DNA of 64,000 nt from Stropharia rugosoannulata (Eukaryota > Basidiomycota > Agaricomycetes > Agaricales > Strophariaceae): the NCBI GenBank assembly GCA_028532985.1, contig JANCIK010000012.1:1922001-1986000 (forward strand). The letters are read 5' to 3'. Numbering within the stretch: the stretch's first letter is position 1; each line of letters opens with the position of its first letter. The notes beneath the pieces were generated by a model. That model searched no databases, was not told where the DNA came from, and was given only the letters and a program-made list of their open reading frames with translations. The position numbers and the translations under genes are program-made. Shown here in pieces: positions 54,651 through 64,000 of this stretch.

Positions 54651-57600
54651 AAGGATGAAGGAATCTAAAAAGCGATGGATGAGGGAAGTGATAAAGAAAT
54701 AACATGCGGACCTTCAACACTCGCAGCGGGTCGTAGAATGGATTTTCCTTGCGTCAAATAATCGCTGTTAACTCGGGCGATACTGCGAGTTATCAAACCC
54801 AGAGTGACAACGCGTTCAAAACATCCATTAAATCTTGAAACAAAATAGCCTGAGGTGACGCACCCTAGTATTCCGGCTGATACCACTTACTATGCTATTC
54901 CCGCTTCAAGCTTCAACGTGAAGCAGTAAGTCGAGTAGCGGTCGTGGCGAAGAGGCAGGCCCGGCGAAGAGGCAAGTGACCGTCCTGTGCCAAAAACAGA
55001 CGTCACTGCATTGAATTGTTTGGTCGTTCACGATACGCCAAATTCGGCTTTCAGACGCGACTAGATACATCTTCCCCAGTCATAACGCAGTCCTTGAAGT
55101 CAATTACAGTCCTTCCAAATTTGTATCCTCGCTGCTCTTCTATGTCTACATCAGCAAATCTGATCATTTTCTCATAGCATGTCATAATAATAGCACTTGA
55201 TGTCATAGTGTCACATAATACTTAGGCTAAGCTCATAATAGCTCATAGTATCATAGCACTATATAGTAAAGTATACTAGTTATATAGTATGTTATATTAC
55301 TTCATAATTCATAAAAACCCTTAGGCTTAGCACTATTGAATTTAGTATACCAGTAGAGCAACAATAGAGTCAATCTGATACAGGTGGAAGGGTGTTTATC
55401 TGAGCTTTGAAAGTTGTGCAATTCAGTATCCATATAATTAAGCATTACAATGCCAAAATTTCTAGATTATTGGTTGAAAATTGACTGAGATACAGGGAAA
55501 ATACTGTCATTGTACCTTAGTGGTGAATTGACTTAGAGTCGACTGCTCCGGAATTATCACGTGACTTGTCAAAGCTCGCAAATCCTAAGTCCCCTTCGGA
55601 CTTCACTTGCACTTCACTCTCATGTTCCCCAACCCCCTCCCTCAGCTTTACTTGTATGCTTAGGCTCCACTCTACTCAGGCATTACTTTGTGGATGCTAC
55701 CTTGTTAGATCATGAATAGGGCTTGGCTTTATGTCAGGAGGGCAAATGTGGATAGAATGAGTGTATACTCCTATAGAGATCGCTTCATATCATTGAAACT
55801 ATTTACCGCATTATCAAACGGTTTCTTCGTACGTCTTCAGCTCATTTATACGTTTCTAACGCACCCAACAACGTCCCAAATAGACCTGTATTCAATCCGC
55901 AAACTGATCATCATTTTGCGACCCCTATTGGAACATTTCACCACTTTCTATCTTGTCTGTTTCCTCCGAGCCCTCGGTCACCGCATATTCATATTGTGGG
56001 CAATTATGCGGTTCTAACGAGCTCAAGACCGATGGATTTGGTCGGCTCGAAGGCGAGAACCGGCTATGTTGCCCTCCTTCCCCCAATTTCCGATGTTTTA
56101 TCAATTCTAAAGGTATGTGTTGGGTTTATTGTGTCGTTCTTTTCACATATGAGCTCCTGGGCATTAGGAGATTCCATCGAGCCCTTAAACGTTCGACTCT
56201 GACGCCTGGAAGCCGTCCAACCGTGATGTGCTCCTCCTGCCCCTGGACTGCCTCTGCTTGAAAGTGCCATAACTCCGGACACTGGCCACCTCTATCCTCA
56301 ATTCCTTTTGAACCTTTAAGACCTATTTATTCCTCTGCTAACCGTCTGCAAGATCACTGTAATTCATCCTGTACTTGTTATGTACCATCTTATAGATATC
56401 AAGTGCCCCTAGGACGCATTTTCCCTCATATATTCGTCAATACTCGGCCAAACAGTATGATTTTTACATTTCCTGATTCTTCTTATTAATACCTATCCAA
56501 CAGTACCATTCATTGCACGATTTGACGAGTTTAAGGGTGATCTTAATCTGGGTGTTCTCCTTCCCCTAGGTGTGACAAATTAATTCATAGGTGCGGTTCT
56601 AGTTGTCCTGAGCACTTCAAACTTTGGGAAATCCTACTTAACGTTATTAGCTACCTGCCCCGGCAACGGCTTGATTTATGGAGCAACGAAGCGTCCTCCA
56701 TCTCAAGTTATTGGTCAACTTCGGAGTTCTGATGTATTTCAGTGATTCTGACATAGGTTTGTCTTGCATCTTTTCAATTCTTGGAATGCTGAATTCACCT
56801 TGATTGTAGCTTTCCAATGAGCCCTCAAACGCTCCATATTGTCGCTTGAAATCCAAAAAACCTCCATGTGGTCCTCCTCCCCCTTCCCCCTCTAGGTAAA
56901 GTACTTCATATCTTGGGTTCCTGTTCGTATTTTTGCCTGATTTTTTTTGGAGTCTTCTACTACAGATAGTAATAAACTAATCGTCCAGTTTGCGGCATCT
57001 GATACGCCCTCAATATCCGACCTCCCTGATGACCATATAACTGCTGTTGAAGACTTGAATATCATCTCCCCCCTTCAGTTTTCAACAGAAACTTTCGTAA
57101 CTTTGCATGCTTATGCACCCTTCAATTGGTCTTTGAACGCGTCCCTCACACAAATTTTGGGATTTCTGGATGCCTGTGAGTAGTCATGTCCTCCTCCATC
57201 TCTTTGTCTTGGACTAATTTGGCTCTAAGTCCGGAACGACTCCTGCAATTGCCTCGCGGTTTTTTGGAGTGTCTTTGCGTCAATTCAAGCTTTCTAACAA
57301 GCCCTTAAACGCGTCATTCCGAGCAGATTTTCCATCTTCCTAAGCGTCCTATCATTAAGTACTTTCTTGATTACTCAACTAGTATGTATCCTGTATTAGT
57401 TTGGTAGTATGTCATATACATTATGTTCTCTGATATGAAAACAAATGAGGACTACTTGCTCTAATCAGCCATGGCAAGTACTCCTATTATGCTTGCATTA
57501 TATAGAATATAGCCTAATGTATGTAGTACTACAGAGTGTTATACAATACTATGTAGAGTAGCCTGGATACTATATAGTGATGGGCCTATTCTATGGAGTA

Positions 57601-57690
57601 TTAAATAGACAAGAACCCTTACTATGGTGCTATGGTGCTATATAATACTACATAACAGTGTATAGTAAGGTCCAGATTTGCTGATGTATA
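54651..57690. other. Decayed region with short degenerate repeats and AT-rich tracts
   Basis: TATAGT-rich low-complexity tracts occur at about 55170-55330 and 57380-57660. A degenerate motif GAGCCCTYAAACG recurs near 56176, 56820 and 57300. A plausible exon with good borders encodes LIVQFAASDTPSISDLPDDH (acceptor near 56966, donor gtgagt after 57175). It could belong to the partial gene downstream. Confidence 0.4.
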
Positions 57691-58202
57691 ACTCTGACAG
57701 TGCAATCCGTCGCGTCTGCCCAAATTCTCTATATAAGTGATCCCGACCTCATCTTTGACTTGGAGTTGGAATGCACTCAGTCGAGCCTTGGACAACTCAA
57801 ATTCCATCCCATGGGGACTGGTACAACCCCAGAACAAACGGTTTTACCTAAGGTAGTATGAACCCTTCTTTTACTGTGATGTTCTGTTTCTTACTTTCCA
57901 CTGACAATATCCCTTCTATTTAGCGGTTTTCTTCAATCCTGGCAGCCCAAACTCCAAGTTTTACTCGACCATTAACCGGAGTAAGTCCAATTTGTACTTA
58001 CAGTCAATTAATGTTACTCACCGTCCTGCCTATTAAGGTGTCCAAAATCCACGCGTACCGCTACTCGAGCGCCCAGACTTTGCACGCTGCGGCCAGTCCG
58101 AACGGTGACGATGAAAACAATGTTTTAGCCTCGAACTACTTAGGATATTTGGGTGGTGAAGTTAAGAAAGGACTGGGGTTCGTCTTTTGTTCGTTGTTTT
58201 GA
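57691..58202 (+). CDS. 3' exons of an uncharacterised gene
   Basis: Three consecutive exons stay in frame through two clean introns. The first encodes VQSVASAQILYISDPDLIFD and ends TVLPK. The second encodes RFSSILAAQTPSFTRPLTG between borders gtagta..tttag and gtaagt..ttaag. The third encodes VSKIHAYRYSSAQTLHAAAS and ends GFVFCSLF with TGA at 58200-58202. No domain is recognised. Upstream exons probably exist (one candidate at 56967-57175), but I could not connect them. It may be an incomplete or decaying gene. Confidence 0.35.
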
Positions 58203-59391
58203 AGCGATGACTCCGAGTCTGTACCAAGTTTGTAGTACTACGAAGTCTGATATCGACTAGTCAAGTTGGTAATCCGATGTGTTTGGGTTTTGTAACTTCT
58301 GTTAGACTCCAATGACCGACGAGACCCAGAATGAAGGGATATGAGTCTTCGGATGTCGTTGATAAACTTACAACGACGGTGACTCCTGTCTGAGATTGCC
58401 CCAGCCTCAATTCGGACGGCGGCCTACTGCCAGGCGGGGCCCGGCATGTTTGCACGGACGAGTCCTGCATTCTTATAGGAGAATCTATTAGTCCAATCAG
58501 TTGTGTGTACATTGCCGTGTCGTTAAAAGTCCTACAGAGATATTATAATTGGGAACTGCTTGTAAGATGGATGCCGCAGGGTCTCATTATTAGGCTGCTG
58601 TTATATTCAATACACGTAGTGTATCAGGTTACATGTTGAAATCTTGTGATCTCAGAAAGTAAGTTCTTGTAGGCAAGGATTTGATGTAGCCTGTGGCATA
58701 TAATCTTTCAGGTATCATACAAGTAGAATCTGTAATGTTGCAATCATATAATGTCCTGTGAGAAATCGACTACATATCAACTGTATATCATTACCAGGTA
58801 GCATTGCAAACTTAGCAAGAGCTGGTTCTTAATATACAAGGGTAAAACACAACGCTGAATATTCATAATGAACTTTAACCTTGTTGACTTATTGATAAGA
58901 CTTTCGAATAATTATAGTGTACGTTTAATATCCCCTAATTCTCATATTTCGCCGACAAACATCGAACAAAATGATAATAAACATATGACCTCATGTAGCT
59001 CGAGTCCTAATTTTGTACGTTGTAAGCAATGCGAGCCTAGATTGCATTTTACATATTTCCGTGTATTGAGGGGTAACACCTCCAGATCGATTGTCGGAGC
59101 TAAAAGACAAAAACAGGATCTAATTTTTTTACTGATGACGGCGGTGTATGTATCCTTAGTATCCTATTATTCTTGCAGGTTTTACATTTAATGGAAGCCT
59201 TCTACCTTTTGACTCCATCCATAAATTAGCTGTGACTATGGGAGGTAGCAATGAATTCACATTAGTGAGCATCTACTGACTATTCCGTGTAATATATAAG
59301 GTCATGTCCATGTCTAAGCAAATAGAAACCACCGATCGTTGCGTCCAATTCCTTATTCCCAACCGAGTAAACTATCCGTGAAGTCAGCACC
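58203..59391. other. Intergenic, nothing recognised
   Basis: One CTCCGAGTC motif near 58210. Short frames have no support. Confidence 0.4.
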
Positions 59392-60322
59392 TTAGTTGGC
59401 AGTAGAGGTGGGGATGGCGGTGATCTGAGTGGTGAATGCGAAAGAGGTGGGGAACGCCTCGGAGATCGAGGTGAAGGTCGACTCAGGCACAGAGAATGTG
59501 GTAACACCGGTGCTGGATGGGAAGACGGTCGTGCTATTGTCAGGGAAGGTGCTGTTGCCTGGAATGTAAGGGATACCGGCACCGACGGGGTAGCAGATGA
59601 GACTGGGAACAGGCACGGGCGTAGCTGTGACGGTGACCCAGCTGCCGGACGAGGTTGCAGTACCGCTGGGCAACGCGAAGGTGCTACTGGCGCTCTCTAC
59701 AACAGTAAAAGTGCTTGAGGCCGTTGCGTTCTCTGCCAAAGAGGAAACAGAGATGAACGAGGAGATAACGCTCTCAGTCGCGATTGCAGATGACGAGGAA
59801 GCGGTAACAGTAACAAAGGCGCTGGATGTAGCGAAGTCGCTAGACGCAGAGCTCACGGTCGGCTCAATGCTGCCGTCGGTGCTGGTGGCACTCGCAAATA
59901 CGGTGGATGGGCTAGGTACGTAAGAGGTCGTGATGTTCCTGTTGACATTTTCAGTAATTTAACTATAGAAGAGCAACTGCAGAACTGACGAAACGTATAC
60001 CCCGGAGTCGGCGGGGTAGCAGATGTAACCGGCCGAGGGTACAGCAGTTACAGTGGGGACTGGGAAACCCGTCGAGGTAGCGTTGGCGCTGACTGACGAA
60101 ATAGAAATAGTCGACGAGCTGTCGGGTACGGAAGAGAACGCAGAAGAAATAGCAGGAGCGCTCGAAGTTCCTAGCGAAGGGGCACTAATATCCATTAACA
60201 AGTCAGTACTTCATTGCCTTCCATCTCTATCTTAATTAAACATACACCGTGTTATGGGGAACGGCCAGAACTCCGGCGGTGACAGCAGAGAGGACTAAAG
60301 CATAAAGTGAGAAGGTGTTCAT
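59392..60322 (-). CDS. Secreted Ser/Thr-rich cell-surface protein
   Basis: The first exon encodes a signal peptide (MNTFSLYALVLSAVTAGVLA). Then come two Ser/Thr/Val/Ala-rich segments, each carrying a similar short module: VPTVTAVPSAGYICYPADSG and PVPVPSLICYPVGAGIPY. The second segment ends ITAIPTSTAN with TAA at 59392-59394. The intron after NT (near 60190-60250) and another around 59860-60000 are inferred from the frame changes. The composition predicts heavy O-glycosylation and extracellular or cell-wall location. The paired ICYP modules look like an internal duplication. No enzyme signature is present. Confidence 0.6.
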
Positions 60323-62200
60323 AGCGAGTTCGTTGGATATTGGGGCAGCTGTAGTACTGGTTTTTCGAAGTGGGGCAGCGGGCACATTTGACCGTAGTTC
60401 GGTGGCCTTTTATATGTTGTAGTTACTCGCGGGCTTGATGGCCTTCTTCGTTACTAATATCTGCATATATCTTATAAACGGGGTGCAAAGGCCATGCTAA
60501 GCAATGCTAAGGTGGAGTAAATTGGAGAACAGTTATGCTGCGGGACGCTGTGCAGTGGACACGTCGCTTATGTTAAAAGTAACGATTCATCCATAATTAG
60601 CATACCGTGCTCCTTATGATCCCCTACCAACCCTCTTCCGTGATGGAAACGCAACAGTTTGATGATTCGGCAACTTGCGCTGTTTGAGCTAGGCCTGTAA
60701 CTGAGAGCCTGAGGTAAGTATCTCCGTACTCTATAAGTAGTCTGCTTTTTATTTTGCATATGCTCCACAGGACTTCTCCACAGGTGTCGGTGTTGGTTAA
60801 GTGTTGGATGTATATGTAGAGTACGTGTCAGTACGTTGCCTGATCTCACCTGATAAAGATCTCATCATGCCATGCTCAGATCCCGAGGTGATCATGGGCG
60901 TTTGTTTCATATGGAAGCAGATCTAAGCGGATGGAAGCTCGGCTGTCCAAGAGCGCAGTTCTACCATTTTGGGCTATTTGACCTTCCCTTTGTTATGCCC
61001 TGTTTGTACTTGTACCCGTACACTAGCTCAAAATGTGGTACTCTGATGATCTGTAGTAGGCTCTAGTAGCTTATTCCCATGTAGATTTGACCGCCTCCGA
61101 AAACATGAAAGGGACATTGAACCACTTGCATTCCAAAAAGCACGCGTATATCTTTTGAATAGTAGTACTTAACTCGAGACTAAAAACACAGAGATTAGGT
61201 GCCACCAGTAAAATTCTGTCGTTGGATTTGGTGGACAGGTAAGTAATTTAACTCTAGAATATATCAACCAAAATTCGTCCAAAAGGTGGGGTAGTGAATG
61301 ATATAATATAATTTACTTGTTATATATTATCCAGAAGAGAAGGTGGGTAAAAGGCCTCTGCCGTAGATGTCGGAGCAGGATGATCATCGAAGAACCCATG
61401 CAGAAAGTGAAAAAAGATGGCCATGATGTCGGTGTCAGTAGCCGTGATACTTCTTTTTTGTATAGCAGTTGACGCCTTGTCTTGGATCAGTCTAGGTCTG
61501 ATGATTAACGCTCTCATCATTCTCCAATCTTGACCTCCCTGATGATATGACTTGAGTTGGATACATACAGGATGCTGCCGGGAAATGCCATAGCAGGGCT
61601 TTGCACTCCGGGTTTAGCGGCAGCGGTACACAAAGGCCAAGCATTAATGCATTACGACCTACTGCTCGGACGGCCAAAAGCAGACCGGAGGATTGCCATA
61701 ATCAAACAAATAGATTATGATACATACAGAACTGGGAAATGTACCATACGAGTTACGACCTCATGCGAATTGAGAACAACTCTCAGCAACACAAGAGATC
61801 TCGACAGTACCATCAAAAAGAAATTAAACATAGCAAGCGCATCACGGTCGATATTGCACCTTATTGCACGTACCCCAGCGCTCAGGAAGAAGTTATACAT
61901 ACTCCGAGATCGCAATTAATTACGATTTGCTTCCTTGCGTGGAAGCTGGTGGAAGAATATCACCTGATGGTTGTATTCGAGGCTGTAAATCTTGACAAGC
62001 AACGCAGCTTATGCGTCTTCGTGCGTACTAAATCCCGGTACGTTATGTAATGAGACATATTGAAATATAATCAAGAAGGTTCCGGTAAGTCGCATGACAA
62101 TCTTGTCGCCAGTTGTTGTAAATACTGCCCTTTTATCGTTCTTGATCCTGTATTAACCAATTTACAAAGTACGTAAAGCAGGCTGATATAACTGATGTGA
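60323..62200. other. Intergenic, no supported gene
   Basis: Frames of 60-120 codons occur (for example 61557-61919 on the plus strand), but none has family resemblance or convincing start and splice context. Confidence 0.4.
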
Positions 62201-62272
62201 TCCGGTATGGTGTAACGGCTAACATTACCGCCTTTCACGCGGTAGCTCGGGGTTCGATTCCCCGTACCGGAA
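62201..62272 (+). tRNA. tRNA-Glu (UUC)
   Basis: The 72-nt sequence folds as a cloverleaf: acceptor arms TCCGGTA/TACCGGA with discriminator A, D-arm GTGTAACGGCTAACAT, anticodon stem ACCGC/GCGGT with loop CTTTCAC (anticodon TTC), and T-arm CGGGGTTCGATTCCCCG containing the B-box GGTTCGATTCC. There is no intron. The TTC anticodon reads GAA/GAG glutamate codons. Confidence 0.96.
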
Positions 62273-62274
62273 TA

Positions 62275-62280
62275 TTTTTT
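62275..62280 (+). terminator. RNA polymerase III oligo-T terminator
   Basis: A run of six T directly after the tRNA 3' end, as expected for Pol III termination. Confidence 0.8.
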
Positions 62281-63111
62281 CCATTGGTGATGGCCCTAGG
62301 CCCTAAAGTGAATTTGAATTTTATTTTTGAATTTTGAGGCTTGAACTTTGAACTTTGAAGTCATAGTACATACCATATACACTGTGTATACTTAGTGTAC
62401 GGTTTAGAGCTTACTAGATTCGTTGTCCTGCAGTCTTTAGCCGTTCTCGATATGTTTTGCCAGTATCTGCTATTCTCCTTTAGAGATTATAGTAATATTT
62501 ACGTACTCAATCATGATTAAACTGTGTGCGGTAATTACAAGCTCTACAGCTTTCTGGTACGAAACGCACCATGCACGTATAGGATGGAATAAATTGCTGC
62601 TGCTCTGTCTTCTATCTTAGTGGACACAAGACCCCAATTTTGGTGTCGATAGCAGCGTAAATATCTAGGGCGAATTAAATCATGGGACATCAGCCAGCAG
62701 CGAGGCCTCATATTCTCTTCATGAGCTTTGCAACTCGGGCGCATAATAGATATGCCGTTGAGCCATGAACTTCGAATGTAACGAGGAAGGACGTTGACGA
62801 TAAGCGACATCTAGATATTCTCACAACTTGTAAATTAGCAGTCCGGCCGTATTTAAAGGATGTAGAAATCAATGACCGATAGTATTTCCTCACAAACGTT
62901 CAAGAATGACCAGTAGAGATACCATGATGGTGAAAGGCCGCATACCCAACGAAAGGTCCGCTTCCGTACGTGACAGAAAGGCCTTTCTTTTACCTTTAAC
63001 GCGTTACTCAATGCGTGTTTTCTTACTAGATAGGAAGACACCTGCGACATATTCACTACACAGACAGACAGCACTTGGGAAGATTATCTTTCAGATGAAA
63101 CTGCTGCGACG
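62281..63111. other. Intergenic, nothing recognised
   Basis: Short direct repeats of TTTGAATTTTGAGGCTTGAA/CTTTGAACTTTGAAG type occur at 62310-62360. No gene supported. Confidence 0.4.
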
Positions 63112-64000
63112 ATGAATACAGAGGATCTGATGCTAAAGAAGGCAAAATTCGTGGCGATCTGGGGTCCCGCGAACGACATCCTCTTCCTCACCCACCCCAA
63201 TTCAGATTGCGGGTCTTTTGTGACGGCTAAGGCCGACATATATCCTCAAGACCCCATATCCGACATACACTTCACCCTCGGATTTCCCAGTGTCGCCCCA
63301 TCAACGCGATCTTCATGTTGCTTCATCTTCCAGGAAACAGAAGAGAGACTAGACTATGATGAGAGGTCGCTGAAAGGAATAACGCAGACATCATCGACGC
63401 TAGGTGGACTCGACGTTTACCTCAAGGGTCAAGCACTCTCATATACCCATTTGCACCAGCCGGCCTATTCTGTTCTGGATTTCAATACTGACTTTAACTT
63501 CGACCCCCGTTATGTCAGCTCAGGCGAAATTAGCTCAGAGGACCCTTGTCTATATCGAAGAAGTGGGCTTCTCTTAAACACGGTCAGTGATACAAACTTG
63601 CCTTGCTTCACTGCACACGCCTCCTACTCATGTAACTCATCTCGCTTATCAAAATGTTTTTCCCAGAGCGGCCCGTCGATTGTGGGGGAAGAGCGGTTTT
63701 CAGGCTCATGGTCGACTGTCGAATCACCCACGCAGGAGGAGATTGAGAAAATGAAGAGACATCCTGAGGCAACGAGGCCTCGTGGTCGCAGATTGAAGAA
63801 GAAGAGGCCATTGGACGACAGCTGCGGCCTTACTGCAGCGAAGGAACAGGCTTCTAAAGAGGCTAATGTTGCCGAGGTCGAGTCTTCTGCGCAACCCCAA
63901 AGCTGTTGTCACGAGTCGGCACCTCGGACTAGGAGCATCTTCAAAGGGCTGCTGAACATTGGAAATTTGAAGAGACGTGCCATGGATCAGGGCTGGATAT
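63112..64000 (+). CDS. Uncharacterised protein, 3' truncated by the window edge
   Basis: From the ATG at 63112 (MNTEDLMLKKAKFVAIWGPA) the frame is open through 296 codons to the last base of the window, the longest open frame in the last 12 kb. The sequence includes IYPQDPISDIHFTLGFPSVA, YSVLDFNTDFNFDPRYVSSG, and a basic stretch RPRGRRLKKKRPLDDS, a likely nuclear-localisation signal, ending SIFKGLLNIGNLKRRAMDQG. A possible in-frame intron (63583-63666, gtcagt..cccag, 84 nt) could remove a Ser/Cys-rich stretch. No domain is recognised. Codon choice looks normal and no stop is present, so the gene is probably real and continues beyond the window. Confidence 0.55.
   Translation, partial: MNTEDLMLKKAKFVAIWGPANDILFLTHPNSDCGSFVTAKADIYPQDPISDIHFTLGFPSVAPSTRSSCCFIFQETEERLDYDERSLKGITQTSSTLGGLDVYLKGQALSYTHLHQPAYSVLDFNTDFNFDPRYVSSGEISSEDPCLYRRSGLLLNTVSDTNLPCFTAHASYSCNSSRLSKCFSQSGPSIVGEERFSGSWSTVESPTQEEIEKMKRHPEATRPRGRRLKKKRPLDDSCGLTAAKEQASKEANVAEVESSAQPQSCCHESAPRTRSIFKGLLNIGNLKRRAMDQGWI

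Noticed and set aside
1..64000. CRISPR arrays, bacterial operons or phage genes
   Set aside because: Gene structure is intron-rich and eukaryotic throughout. No regularly spaced short repeats with unique spacers were seen.

Overview
The window is nuclear DNA of a filamentous basidiomycete, most likely an Agaricomycete (mushroom or polypore lineage). The evidence is dense short introns (about 45-75 nt) in nearly every gene, fungal housekeeping genes (UCH-type deubiquitinase, cytosolic tyrosyl-tRNA synthetase, a CDC12-type septin), and families I know mainly from Agaricomycetes: DUF6534 membrane proteins, DUF6698 proteins and Plavaka transposases. All exon structures were assembled by eye from splice signals and family conservation.

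Layout. 0.9-27.6 kb is mostly gene-bearing: a weak small-gene candidate, an NAD(P)-binding epimerase-like protein (+), a ubiquitin C-terminal hydrolase (+), an FCP1-like HAD protein (-), a DUF6534 membrane protein (-), a divergent S10 carboxypeptidase (-), a small CxxC protein (-), TyrRS (-), septin CDC12 (+), a 553-bp pogo-like MITE with TA duplication, a secreted 11-residue-repeat protein (-), an AT-rich desert, a DUF6698 gene (-) and an RMI1-like OB-fold gene (+).

26.8-44.8 kb is the most unusual part. Two diverged RMI1-like genes face each other, and downstream of each lies the same repeat unit. The two nearest units are an inverted pair of 465 bp, identical by eye (28013-28477 and 42940-43404). 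Between them is about 14.5 kb holding three sizeable uncharacterised genes, a small zinc-binding-like gene, a 3' fragment of another Agaricomycete family, and a 5'-truncated aspartyl-tRNA synthetase.

45.6-51.0 kb is a Plavaka-type DNA transposon gene whose last exon is split by a complete Tc1 element (TA duplication, about 35-bp TIRs, intact DD34E transposase). 51-59 kb is mostly decayed DNA: another copy of the repeat unit, a CaMKK-like kinase pseudogene with a destroyed HRD motif, a GC-rich stretch, degenerate repeats and the 3' exons of an unknown gene. 59.4-64 kb has a secreted Ser/Thr-rich protein (-), a tRNA-Glu(UUC) with its oligo-T terminator, and an unknown coding region that runs off the right edge.

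The genes do not form one pathway. The left part reads as ordinary chromosome and the 27-58 kb part as a repeat-rich, rearranged accessory region. Four introns appear to be GC-AG, two of them with the same donor hexamer.
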